From Alviniconcha marisindica (Eukaryota > Mollusca > Gastropoda > Provannidae), in assembly GCA_018857735.1 (NCBI GenBank), contig JABMCL010003257.1:410001-474000 (forward strand): a stretch of DNA of 64,000 bases, written 5' to 3'. Below are positions 47,405 through 58,080 of this stretch, one piece after another. Position numbers and translations under genes: made by a program. Below the pieces are notes generated by a model. That model had not been told where the DNA came from and made no database searches. It saw only the letters and a list, made by a program, of their open reading frames with translations. Numbering within the stretch: position 1 is the stretch's first letter; each line of letters opens with the position of its first letter.

Positions 47405-47995
47405 GGCCATGGCTAATTTGTCCGTTCAAGGCTCTGCCTTTTTTCATGGCTTATTTGTTCGTTCAAGGCACTGCCTTTTTTCATGGCTAATTTGTCCGTT
47501 CAAGGCACTGCCTTTTTTCATGGCTCATTTGTCCGTTCAAGGCACTGCCTTTTTTCATGGCTAATTTGTCCGTTCAAGGCACTGCCTTTTTTCATGGCTA
47601 ATTTGTCCGTTCAAGGCACTGCCTTTTTTCATGGCAAATTTGTCCGTTCAAGGCACTGCCTTTTTTCATGGCAAATTTGTCCGTTCAAGGCACTGCCTTT
47701 TTTCATGGCTAATTTGTCCGTTCAAGGCACTGCCTTTTTTCATGGCTAATTTGTCCGTTCAAGGCACTGCCTTTTTTCATGGCTAATTTGTCCGTTCAAG
47801 GCACTGCCTTTTTTCATGGCAAATTTGTCCGTTCAAGGCACTGCCTTTTTTCATGGCTAATTTGTCCGTTCAAGGCACTGCCTTTTTTCATGGCTAATTT
47901 GTCCGTTCAAGGCACTGCCTTTTTTCATGGCTAATTTGTCCATTCAAGGCACCGCCTTTTTTCATGGCTAATTTGTCCATTCAAGGCACTGCACT
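47405..47995. repeat. 37-bp tandem array (TTCATGGCTAATTTGTCCGTTCAAGGCACTGCCTTTT)
   Basis: About 15 copies, more than 97% identical, at a strict 37-bp period in BCL10 intron 3. No exon sequence is recognised in the unit. 48100-48360 then has about ten weak 20-24 bp repeats (aacacctgctaacacatgaa type). Confidence 0.95.
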
Positions 47996-48378
47996 TCCAT
48001 GTGTCTTTCCTCAGCATGCACTAAAAACAACAACATGGGAAGGGCACTGCAGCTGCTTGAGAGAAAGAGAACAGCACTGTATGAACACAGTTAACAGTAA
48101 TAATACATTCAGTTAACACTCAAAGAGCTGCTAACATGAATACCGGCTTATGCGTTAACACCTGCTCACACATGAACACCTGCTGACACATAAACACCTA
48201 ATGCATAAACACCAGCTACTGCAGAATACCTGCTAATGCAAGAACACCCGTTTACACGTGGATATCTGCAAACATAATATAAACACCTGTGTTAAACACC
48301 AAGTGCACAAACACCTGCGGACAAAGAAAGACCTGCTAAGGTGTGAACACCGACTGACAATGATGTTTGTGCTTTCAG

Positions 48379-49575
48379 CTTATCTCCTCCTCAGGCTCTG
48401 GGTTCTCACAGATCACTTCAGGAGCCAGCATTGACCATCTGCTGCCCTCTTTTCTCTCCACTAGGGCGTCACACAGCAGCAGCAAAGACTCTTCAACCAG
48501 CTTTAACCAATCAGGGCCCTCAGCTGCTTTCAGCCAGCCAGTGCCCTCAGCTGCTTTCAACCAATCATTGCCCTCTGCTGCTTTCAACCGAGCAGTGCCC
48601 TCTGCTGCTTTCAACCAATCAGGGCCATCAGCTGCTTTCAACCAATCATTGCCCTCTGCTGCTTTCCACCAGTCAGGGCCCTCTGCTGATTTCAGCCTAT
48701 CAGGGCCTCCTGCTGCTTTTACTCAGGCAGCATTCCCAACATCTGATTTACCCATCCCGGCACAGGCTTCCAAGTTGGCAGAAGCGATTGGTGACCATAC
48801 CATTGTCAGGCAGCATCACCAGCACCAGCTCCTGCCCTCACGTGGCTTTCCACAAGAGTTTGGCTCCTCGCCGTTACCAGAAGAACGGGGCAGCACCGGT
48901 CTTCCTCCCTCTCCTTTGCCAGCCATGAGCAGACGGGAGCCAAGAGAGAATGGAGATGTTGCCGTGGAAAGCAGCTGGCTGCAGGAACCCAGCTTCTTCA
49001 ACTCCTTGGTCGGTGGATCACTGGCACCACCGACTCCAGAGGCTGCCCACGGCAAGTGCCCAATCCTGTGTGACGCAGCTCTCCACGACCAGCGCACAGC
49101 ACTGGGCAAGTGTGCTTATTCCCATGATGATGCACAGATGGAGAGGGAGGAGAACAACAATGCCACCACCAAACAGAACGTTTCTCTGACCCCGAAGCCT
49201 TACAGCAAGATGTTGAACACTGATGATGATTTTTCTTCAATGCTGCAGTGCTTCGCTGCAGCTAACGCCACAGTCACAAAGATGAAGGCCGTCAGCAACT
49301 CCTCAGAGGTTGCTGCACCAAGCTTGTCCAGCCCAGAAACACCTGGTGCTTGTTCTTTGGGGGGGCACACGGTCTGGTCCAGCACAGCAGCAGCAGAACC
49401 TGCACAGCCTGAGGATGTTCACAGCAGCTCTGGAGTGAGTGCGGAGCGAAAAAAGGGGAGTCATGATGTTGACCCCAAGGATGATGGGTTTGAGATTGTG
49501 GAGGGACTGTCCAGGGAGAGCAGGAACAGCGTGCACATCAAAGATGGTCACAGCCCGTATTCCAGTCGGTGTTGA
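48379..49575 (+). CDS. BCL10: BCL10 exon 4, long repetitive C-terminal region with stop
   Basis: This 1197-nt terminal exon (398 aa plus TGA) has acceptor GCTTTCAG, phase 0. It opens LISSSGSGFSQITSGASIDH, followed by eight 9-residue repeats (GPSAAFNQS type, 48514-48729), a Ser/Pro-rich middle, and a Cys-bearing stretch (KCPILCDAALHDQ...KCAYSHDD). It ends DDGFEIVEGLSRESRNS...SPYSSRC. DDGFEIV fits an acidic-F-x-x-V LC3-interacting motif (inference). Codon use and lack of stops over 1.2 kb favour real coding. The exon is far longer than the vertebrate counterpart; nothing in it could be assigned to a known domain. Confidence 0.78.
   Translation, partial: LISSSGSGFSQITSGASIDHLLPSFLSTRASHSSSKDSSTSFNQSGPSAAFSQPVPSAAFNQSLPSAAFNRAVPSAAFNQSGPSAAFNQSLPSAAFHQSGPSADFSLSGPPAAFTQAAFPTSDLPIPAQASKLAEAIGDHTIVRQHHQHQLLPSRGFPQEFGSSPLPEERGSTGLPPSPLPAMSRREPRENGDVAVESSWLQEPSFFNSLVGGSLAPPTPEAAHGKCPILCDAALHDQRTALGKCAYSHDDAQMEREENNNATTKQNVSLTPKPYSKMLNTDDDFSSMLQCFAAANATVTKMKAVSNSSEVAAPSLSSPETPGACSLGGHTVWSSTAAAEPAQPEDVHSSSGVSAERKKGSHDVDPKDDGFEIVEGLSRESRNSVHIKDGHSPYSSRC
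48514..48729 (+). repeat. In-frame 27-bp coding minisatellite (9-aa repeats x8)
   Basis: Eight units of consensus [GLV]PSAAFNQS. Variation is mostly at positions 1 and 7-9, while PSAAF is kept. The period is a multiple of three so length changes keep the frame. Confidence 0.93.
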
Positions 49576-50040
49576 GGTAGAGCCAAGGGGTTTGAGATCG
49601 TGGAGGGACTGTCCGGGGAGAGCAGGAACAGCATGCACAGCAGAGATGGTCACAGCCCGTATTCCAGTCGCTGTTGAGGTGGAGCCGAGGGGTTTGAGAT
49701 TGTGGAGGGACTGTCCAGGGAGAGTGGGAACAGTACGCACAGCAAAGATGGTCACAGCCTGCACTCCAGTCAGGGTTGAGGTGGCACAGCAGAGATGGTC
49801 ACAGCCCGTATTCCGGTCGCTGTTGAGGTGGAGCCGAGGGGTCTGAGATTGTGGAGGGACTGTCCGGGGAGAGCAGGAACAGCACGCACAGCAAAGATGG
49901 TCACAGCCTGTATTCCAGTCGGTGTTGAGGTGGAGCCGAGGGGTTTGAGATTGTGGAGGGACTGTCCGGGGAGAGTGAGAACAGTGTGCACAGTAAAGAT
50001 GGTCACAACATGGTCACAACCTACACTTGAGTCAATGTTG
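49486..50040 (+). repeat. 102-bp minisatellite spanning the BCL10 stop codon
   Basis: Five or so copies of the last coding segment (GFEIVEGLSxES...DGHSxxSSxx, stop) continue past the stop. Spacing is 102 bp (GGG of GFEIV at 49486, 49588, 49690), i.e. 34 codons, so each downstream copy is in frame and ends at its own TGA. The fourth copy is partly deleted. Confidence 0.93.
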
Positions 50041-50189
50041 AGACAGAGCTGAGGGGGTGGAGGGAGTGTGGGGGTGGTTTTTCTTTTTGAGTGGGGGGGG
50101 TTGTTCATCAGCTGCGGTTAGCTTTGTCACACACAGGTCAGGCCAGGGGTCATTCATCTTTAACACCCTTGCCCCCCTCAGGTTAGGGT

Positions 50190-50530
50190 TCACTTAGACA
50201 CCAGAAGGAATTGAAGAGGACTGGGTGATGCAGACACTGTGCTCCTCTTCTCCTTGAATCTGACTCTGAATGATAGATGCAGTCTGCTGGGTTGATGTCT
50301 ATAATTTTGTAGGGCGTCCCAAATTGATTGTGCCTTTCTTAGTTCTTCCGGGCTTGTCCTTTGCAATTTCTCAGGCATAGATGTGACGCTGCCCCGGGGA
50401 CGTGTCAGCATAGTTCTTGAAAATGCATCTAGCGGCTCCAAGGTGGACTTTCTCAAGTGTTTGCATGTCCCCTTGCTTGCGAGGACTCCAGACAGCTGAA
50501 GCATGTTCCAGTGTGTAGGGCGCACCATTG
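50190..50530 (-). pseudogene. Degenerate non-LTR retrotransposon ORF2 fragment
   Basis: On the minus strand TLEHASAVWSPRKQGDMQTL then EKVHLGAARCIFKNY matches the LExASxVWxPxxxxDIxxLEKVQRRAAR motif just after the reverse transcriptase domain of Jockey/RTE-like elements. The frame then shifts (GSVTSMPEKLQRTSPEELRK) and stops occur. It is a dead 3' fragment in the BCL10 downstream region. Confidence 0.7.
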
Positions 50531-50827
50531 TGATTGTTAGTGAAAAACACTGTTACTTTTATGACTGTGCGTGTGGAAATTCTTCATGTTTGATTTACCT
50601 TTCATTGTTGTCTGATATTTCCCACAGTGCTTTGCCTGGATAAGTTCAGTCACACGGTTCAGCTTCTTCTATTTTGTGTCCATTTATTACTTATCGAAGT
50701 AAATATGTTATGGGAAAGGTAATGGAACAAAAAGCATTCATGGTTTTGATTACCCGCACCATACTGCTGGCAATTGCTTCCATTTCAAGGCTTCGTTTTA
50801 GTGTCTATTACCTAACCATTTGTTTGT

Positions 50828-50829
50828 AG

Positions 50830-50860
<31 letters not shown>

Positions 50861-50881
50861 TGTGTGTGTGTGTGTGCATGT

Positions 50882-50917
<36 letters not shown>

Positions 50918-50940
50918 ATGCATGTGTGTGTGTGTGTGTG
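50828..50940. repeat. (TG)n microsatellite
   Basis: Interrupted TG tract of about 110 bp with a few gcatg and ttt interruptions. Confidence 0.95.
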
Positions 50941-51085
50941 CTTTGAATCTTTTCTGTCAATGTATGTACATTTAAAGAATGTGTAAGTGCTTAGGGCCTG
51001 TGCGGGCTAGGCACTTGAAGTACCCATTGTTACTATATAATTATCATGTGTTTTGGGGGGTCGTGGCGGATGGTATATGATGCAT

Positions 51086-51091
51086 AATAAA
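51086..51091 (+). terminator. Candidate BCL10 poly(A) signal AATAAA
   Basis: A canonical hexamer about 1.5 kb past the stop, with T- and GT-rich DNA after it (attgtttatttgtgag). It stands just before a SINE, so it could belong to older repeat sequence; other sites cannot be excluded. Confidence 0.35.
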
Positions 51092-51107
51092 TATATTGTT
51101 TATTTGT

Positions 51108-51440
51108 GAGCCGTTGTGGCCTAGCGGTAAGGCGTTAGGCTGGTAAGCGGAAGGACCTCGGTTCGATACCGCTTCGGCTCTCCTTTCTCTTCAAAAAGGT
51201 TGTGTTTGTGGACACTGTCCTGTGACTTTGTCCATCACTTCCTACTGAAACATTAAAATGGCTCTCATCGCTGCCCATCTTAATGCAGGAATCATTCTGG
51301 TGGTGACAGTGTAGCGATATGTATATAATCTCCCTCCCTCCCCCCACCTCCATACCCTCTTCCCCCCCCCCCCCCCCCCCCTTCTCCCCATCCCTAATAA
51401 GCCTTATGGTTTCTGTGGACGTTAAGCACCATGTTTACTT
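51108..51440 (+). mobile_element. SINE with tRNA-like head
   Basis: 51108-51180 is 73 nt and folds like a tRNA: GAGCCG pairs with CGGCTC at the ends, A box TGGCCTAGCGG, B box GGTTCGATACC. The anticodon stem is poorly paired. A non-tRNA body (tcaaaaaggttgtgtttgtg) and a C-run-interrupted tail (ccatccctaataagccttat) follow; the tail recurs at 29047-29090. This is the structure of a tRNA-derived SINE, not a working tRNA gene. Confidence 0.75.
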
Positions 51441-52744
51441 ACTATTGTTTATTCAGCTGTATTAAGAGTGTTGCTTAGATCATTGTTTTCCTTGAATACT
51501 CATCTGTCCATTTATCACTAATTGCCAAAGGTAAATCTGCCATGCCTGCTAAACAATATTCAAAAATGCACATTTCATTTTACCTGTTGGAGTCAAAAGC
51601 ATCATTATTTAGGTTTTAACTTTTGGTGTGCTTTTTAACTGTTTGTTAGCTGATAGTTTTTAGGGACCCATGACCTATGCTTGTATTACTTATTCAGATT
51701 TATCAAGAGTGTTGCTTATTGTTTTCGTTGGCTACGCACTGGTCAGGATTAGTACCTGTACAAAATGATGGTATTTGTCTCTAAAAAAATTGTACTCTGT
51801 ACACTCACTAGACCATCATTTTATGGTGGGTGGTTGTGGGTTTGTTTTAGTTTTTTGAGGACAGTGTATGCTTATCTGCTATGATAGGACACGACCTGCC
51901 CCCAGTTACAGTGCTGGAAATGGCATATAACCAAGGCAACATAACCAGGACAACCAGCACCCAATTACAGTGCCAGAAACGGTATCTAACCAAGGTGATG
52001 TAATGTGTCATAACCAGAATATTTATGTTGGAGCAGTTTCAAAATGAGGATTTTAAGGATTCATGAGGCGAACTTTTACCCCTTTGCTGGCCATAATTAT
52101 GTTCTGATATAGTTCGGACCAAAGGGATGACGTCATATATTTTGCCCATGTTACATAATCATGTGGCACATCATTGTCTGATGGCATGACAGTCGGCTTG
52201 TTTTTGTCTTTGGCTCATACACCTTTGTATTTATTTCCTTTTTTGGACCAGATTTTAACAGTCACCGGCCCGGATGGAGTAGATCACTTTTTTTGGTGTT
52301 TTTTTTTATATTTCAATTTTGGCAGTTTTGAAATGGTTTATCTGTTTGTTTTTGATACCTTGCTCATTGTGTGTGTTTACATGTGCATGTGAGTGTATAT
52401 ATGTGTTTGTGTGTGAGTGTGCTCATGTGTACATGCATGCATGCCTTGTTTACAGGAGGTGTTTGTTTTTAATACATTAATGCTCATTACCTGTGGTGTG
52501 TGTGTGTGTGTACTATTGGAGGTGTTTTTTTGTGTATGTGCATATTGTATATTGGGGTGTTTATATTTTGGTTTGCATGTGCATATTGTTCATTGATGTA
52601 TTTGTGTTTGATACAGTGCTATGCTTTATCGGTGCATGCATACAGTTTATTAAAGTTTTTTTATTTTTTTATACCATATTCACTTTTTTGGTGTGTACAT
52701 GTGTGTGTACTGTTTGTTGGAGGTGTTTGTGTTGGTAGTTTGTG
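51441..52744. other. Intergenic AT-rich DNA
   Basis: Unique sequence with a short two-copy motif (cagttacagtgctggaaatg and caattacagtgccagaaacg near 51903 and 51962) and TG-rich tracts at 52390-52420 and 52495-52510. No gene recognised. Confidence 0.6.
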
Positions 52745-53080
52745 TGTGCATACTGTTTATCTGAGGTGCTTGTGTTTAATACCTTGCACATTGTACTTTT
52801 TGTGTGTGGTTTATCTGAGGTGCTTGTGTTTAATACCTTGCACATTGTACTTTTTGTGTGTGGTTTATCTGAGGTGCTTGTGTTTAATACCTTGCACATT
52901 GTACTTTTTGTGTGTGGTTTATTGGGTCTTGTTTTTTGATCTGTATTTTGTGTGTGTTTATCGGGTGCTTGTGTTTAATACCTTGCACATTGTACTTTTT
53001 GTGTGTGGTTTATCTGAGGTGCTTGTGTTTAATACCTTGCACATTGCACTTTTTGTGTGGTTTATCTGAGGTGCTTGTTT
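52745..53080. repeat. 54-bp tandem array
   Basis: Five to six copies of ggtttatctgaggtgcttgt / gtttaataccttgcacattg / tactttttgtgtgt. The flank 53100-53200 (ccatctttcctgttagaaat) resembles 55935-56020. Confidence 0.92.
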
Positions 53081-53475
53081 TTTGATACTTTGGTCATATT
53101 TTTGTGTGTGTGTACTCCATCTTTCCTGTTAGAAATTTAGCCATGGGAAATTCAAGTCAATTTTGTGAAGGGTTTGTTCCTCACTACAAGCACAGAGTTT
53201 ATCTGAGATGCTTGTTTTTGGTTCCCTGCTTATCAGTTTTTGTTTTTAGTTTTTTTTGTACATCCTTCCTTCCTTCTCCCTTTCTTATTTAAAGTCTTTT
53301 CACATAGGCGTAAATCACCAAGTTACTTACTTACTTAGATTTCACATAAGTGATGTTAGACTGATCTAACAGTTATCATGCTAACAACATGTGTCAGCAA
53401 GTTGCACGATTAATAATAACATTTTTATTATTATTAAAAACAACAAAAACCTTTTTGCAGTCAACAAACATATAT

Positions 53476-55907
53476 GGGTCATTCTGAAAACTGGCCAAAA
53501 ATGTGACACAGAGGGTAACAATTCAAAGTGTGAATTTTTTAATGCTATTATTTGGAAATGAAAGCTTGAGATCTCTTGTGTACATAAATATAAGACATAC
53601 ATTGACAGGGTAACAGGAACTTAGTTAGTTGTGCATTATGTTACGTCATAGGTCAGTGTCTCACATCTTACAGAAGACACCAGAAATGCATGAATAGAGT
53701 CAGCTCAGTGGCCAGTTTGACTCCTGCCTTTTTTTTTTAATACAGTATTTCCTAATTAATAAAGGAATATCTGTCACTTCTGACATTTAATAAAAGTAGG
53801 GTTTTAATTGTCCTACCTCTTTAACGATTTTGGTTTAAAATGTCTTCTTCAAAGTACAGACATGCACGAAATAGATTACACGTTTCTTTTCCTTATTCCC
53901 CCCTCCCCCCTCCCCCCAAAGTAATTTGGAGGAGGGGGGATGCATTGCACTAACTTGGTCTGAACCTTGTATATAAATATACATGTCAGAGGGATATTTG
54001 TTTCTTGCTTTCTAAAGTTAATAACCAATCGCACTTAATTATAATCTGTCTCACATGTTATGTAGACATCATCACAAGTACAAAAGGATATACTTGAACC
54101 ATTAACCCAAAAACTTAATAAACAAGTATATTCATTACAAAAGCAATGTTCTTTCCACATTTTCTTGATTGGAACCGGTATTGACCCCTGCTTTAAATAT
54201 CGGGATAGCCAAGAGTGGCAGCAATCTAGTCCACAGTCACCCAAGCCATATTCTCTGTCTTATGCCCTGTGTAAAAGCAAGAAAATCTTTTCATGGTGTC
54301 TTACCCTGTCTTGTGATGATGTATCATCAAACTAATTTGGATCGCAAAAGTTTCAGTATTTCTGAAGATCTAGTAGAAACGATTGTGGCTTTGACCTTGA
54401 ACATCGCAAAATGATATTTCTGAATGATACTCTGGCTGATGATGATGCATCACCATACTAAGTTTGACCGATCAGAGATATTGTCCGGAGAAACATTCAC
54501 TGAAGTTCAGAACCTTCACTCTGACCTTGACCTTGAATACAGCAAAGCAACCTTTTCACAAGACATTCCAGCTTTTGAACATGCACTGTCAAACTAAGCT
54601 GGTCGCCAAAAAATCAACAGTTCAGAACATATAACAGAAATAGTCATATTTCATTGTATGAACCGAAATTCAGTTACTGTGACCTTGACCTTGAAGATAG
54701 AAACCCATTTGTCACATATGACACTCTGGTTTATAATGATGTCTCACCATACTGGGTTTGGTTACAAATGGTTCAGCGATGCATAAGATATCATCCAAAC
54801 TAACATTAACTGAAACTTTTAACCTTGGCTGTGACATTGACCTTGAACACAGCAATCCAACATTTTCATTGGACACTTCTTTGCTTATGATGATCTACAC
54901 TCAAATTGAGTTTGGTTGCAAAAGTCTTGCTGGTTTAGAACTAATAAAAGATCTAGTAGAAACCATCACATTTTGATTATATAAGCCCACACTGTGACAT
55001 TGACCTTGAAGATAGAATCCCGCATGACATTCTGGCTCATGGTGGTGCACCACGATACCAAGTTTGGTTACAAAAGGTTGCGTAGAAACACTCAGCCGAG
55101 TGGGAACAAATATGTGTCACGAGCATTACATCCCTCACCCCTGAAGACACCTCAGTGCTTTCCCTTTTGTAGTAAAATAATACACCACACACAGCGCAAA
55201 AAGAGGTCAAACTTGCTGCCGCAAGTCAGCTGATGTGGACTGGTACGTTAGGGTAGGGCGAAAGTCAATGGTACAAGCAGAAATAATTCTTTTGTGTGCT
55301 CGCACGTTACACAATTGTAAGACACCACGTCAACCACCCCTGAAGAAATGACTGTAATTTATTCCGTATCTACTCTCATGTCATCAAACAAGCCTTAGAA
55401 ATAAGGTAAAATGTGGTTATCTACCATGCTGATGAAAAAAATAAAGTTCCTTAGTTTCTGTTGTGAACAAGTCACAATATCATGATACACACTCAGAAGA
55501 CACCATCGGTAGCATGCAAGACACTGATTATCTTTCCTTTGTTTGGAGCTGTTAGTAGCAAGCAACACACAATAAATACCATTTGTATGTAAGAACTAGC
55601 CTCCTTCTTTCGCATGAAACCTGTTTTTATTCAATCGTGAAAAATTCCAAGGAAATATCTGCAATCAACTAACCTTCCCATAGCCATGTCACAAATGGCG
55701 GCCATGAAAATGCGGCAATTTTTACCAAAAAAGGCTCACAGCACAAGAAATAATGATGCATTTACCTGTTGTGGCATTTCCCTTTTTTCTCCAAACACAT
55801 TCCATCAGAAATATAGCGGTAGTTTAAAAAGTTTCATGTTTTAGTTAAATTTTTATTTCATCAGGAAAGCGGCACCCTCTTTGGTCCAGTTTTCAGGAGA
55901 ATGACCC
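53476..55907. mobile_element. 2.4-kb element with inverted ends and TGACCTTGACCTTGAA repeats
   Basis: The left end GGGTCATTCTGAAAACTGGC and the reverse complement of the right end (GGGTCATTCTCCTGAAAACT, then GGACCAAA) form inverted termini of about 25-30 bp. Inside, 54250-55030 holds about five diverged units of about 155-170 bp, each with tgaccttgaccttgaa or tgacattgaccttgaa plus catcaccatactaagtttg-like text. No transposase frame was found, so it is probably a non-autonomous DNA element. Confidence 0.55.
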
Positions 55908-56100
55908 TTATACCTTTGTATCTGTTTTTGTGTTTCATCTTTCCCATTGGAAATTTCACCATTGGGGAATTCAAGTTACTTTTAGTGAAGATTTCTTTTC
56001 CTCACTACTTGTACAGGATTTAGATAACTGCCCTGCGCAGGGGAGGGAACGGGCCAAATCCGGGAAACGAGAAAATTGTAGGAGTGGGGAAGTCTTGTTG
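55908..56100. other. Flank with copy of the 53.1 kb dispersed segment
   Basis: catctttcccattggaaatt / tcaccattggggaattcaag matches 53116-53160 (catctttcctgttagaaatt), in the same orientation. Confidence 0.55.
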
Positions 56101-58080
56101 GCAGTGGGGGGTCTTGGGACTGGGAGTCTTAGGGCAAGACAGTGTTAGGAGTAGTGAAGCTGTGATGTCCAATATTGGAAGTGTTAGGGCAAGACCGTTT
56201 TGGGAGTAATGAAGCTGTGATGTCCTATGTTGGGAGTCTTAGGACAAGACAGTGTTGGGAGTAGTGAAGCTGTGATGTCCTATGTTGGGAGTCTAAGGGC
56301 AAGACAATGTTAGGAATAGTGAAGCTGTGATGTCCAATATTGGAAGTGTTAGGGCAAGACCGTTTTGGGAGTAATGAAGCTGTGATGTCCTATGTTGGGA
56401 GTCTTAGGGCAAGACAGTGTTGGGAGTAGTGAAGCTGTGATGTCCTATGTTGGGAGTCTAAGGGCAAGACAATGTTAGGAATAGTGAAGCTGTGATGCCC
56501 AATGTTGGACGTGTTAGGGCAAGACCGTGTTGGGAGTAATGAAGCTGTGATGTCCTATGTTGGGAGTCTTAGGGCAAGACAGTGTTGGGAGTAGTGAAGC
56601 TGTGATGTCCAATATTGGGAGTGTTAGGGCAAGACTGTGTTGGGAGTAGTGAAGCTGTGGTGACCAATATTGGGAGTCTTGGGGAAGGGCACTTGTATGA
56701 GTGGTGACTGAGCAGTGAAGCTGCGATGTCCAGTGTTGGGAGTCTTAGGGCAAGACAGTGTTGGCAGAAGTGATGTTGTGATGTTCTTTGCTGGGAGTTT
56801 AAGGGCAAGACAGTGTTGGGAGCAGTGAAGCTGCGATGTCCAGTGTTGGGAGTCTTAGGGCAAGACAGTGTTGGCAGAAGTGAAGTTGTGATGTTCTTTG
56901 CTGGGAGTTTAAGGGCAAGACAGTGTTGGGAGTAGTGAAGCTGTGATGTCCTATGTTGGGAGTCTAAGGGCAAGACAATGTTAGGAGTAGTGAAGCTGTG
57001 ATGTCCAATGCTGGGAGTCTTAGGGTAAGACAGTGTTGGGAGTAATGAAGCTGTGATGTCCAATGTTGGGAGTCTTAGGGCAAGACCGTGTTGGGAGTAA
57101 TGAAGCTGTGATTTCCGATGTTGGGAGTGTCAGGGCAAGACAGTGTTGGAGTAGTGAAGCTGTGGTGTCCAATAATTTATTGGGAGTCTTGGGGAAGGGC
57201 AATAGTATGAGTGGTGACTGAGCAGTGAAGCTGTGATGTCCAGTGTTGGGAGTCTTAGGGCAAGACAGTGTTGGGAGTAATGAAGCTGTGATGTCCAATG
57301 TTGGGAGTTTAAGGGCAAGACAGTGTTGGGAGTAGTGAAGCTGTGATGTCCTATGTTGGGAGTCTAAGGGCAAGACAATGTTAGGAGTAGTGAAGCTGTG
57401 ATGTCCAATGCTGGGAGTCTTAGGGTAAGACAGTGTTGGGAGTAATGAAGCTGTGATGTCCAATGTTGGGAGTCTTAGAGCAAGACCGTGTTGGGAGTAA
57501 TGAAGCTGCGATTTCCGATGTTGGGAGTGTCAGGGCAAGACAGTGTTGGAGTAGTGAAGCTGTGGTGTCCAATAATTTATTGGGAGTCTTGGGGAAGGGC
57601 AATAGTATGAGTGGTGACGGAGCAGTGAAGCTGTGATGTCCAGTGTTGGGAGTCTTAGGGCAAGACAGTGTTGGGAGTAATGAAGCTGTGATGTCCAATG
57701 TTGGGAGTCTAATGGCAAGACAGTGTTGGGAGTAGTGAAGCTATAATATCCTATGTTGGGAGTCTTAGGGCAAGACAGTGTTGAAGGTAGTGAAGCTATG
57801 CCAGGAGTCTTAGGGCAAGTCAGTGTTAGGAGTACTGAAGCAGTGATGTCCTATGTTGGGAGTCTAATGGCAAGACAGTGTTGGGAGTAGTGAAGCTGTG
57901 ATGTCCTATGTTGGGAGTCTTAGGGCAAGACAGTGTTGGGAGTAGTGAAGCTGTGATGTCCTATGTTGGGAGTCTTAGGGCAAGACAGTGTTGGGAGTAG
58001 TGAAGCTGTGATGTCTGATGTTGGGAGTCTTGGGGCAGGACAATTGTATGAGTGGTGACATTGTGAAGTATGACTGAGCA
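56100..58080. repeat. About 57-bp satellite-like array with 400-bp higher-order repeat
   Basis: About 33 copies of gttgggagtcttagggcaag / acagtgttgggagtagtgaa / gctgtgatgtcctat. A 400-bp block of seven units, including the unusual ccaataatttattgggagtc and ggggaagggcaatagtatga, starts at 57021 and again at 57421 with only a few differences. No gene lies beside it. Confidence 0.95.

Larger units (their letters stand above)
37426..49575 (+). other. BCL10: BCL10-like CARD adaptor gene locus
   Basis: Established: BCL10 links CARD-coiled-coil scaffolds to MALT1 and drives NF-kB signalling by forming CARD filaments. Seen: four plus-strand exons joining in phase (0, 1, 0) to about 634 aa. The CARD (about residues 20-118) contains RSRHILSEEDCDEIS, RRKRASTFLNIL and EEGTQTFLLRQL, matching BCL10 RAKKILSREDTEEIS, SRKRAGKLLDYL and EKTQNFLIQKI better than any other CARD family I know. 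The C-terminal part is Ser/Thr/Pro-rich as in BCL10 but much longer than the 233 aa of human. All three introns have junction-derived arrays or (intron 1) acceptor copies. Confidence 0.85.

Noticed and set aside
51108..51180. Functional tRNA gene
   Set aside because: The acceptor stem and A/B boxes are good, but the anticodon stem is poorly paired and a SINE body with a tail shared at 29.0 kb follows.
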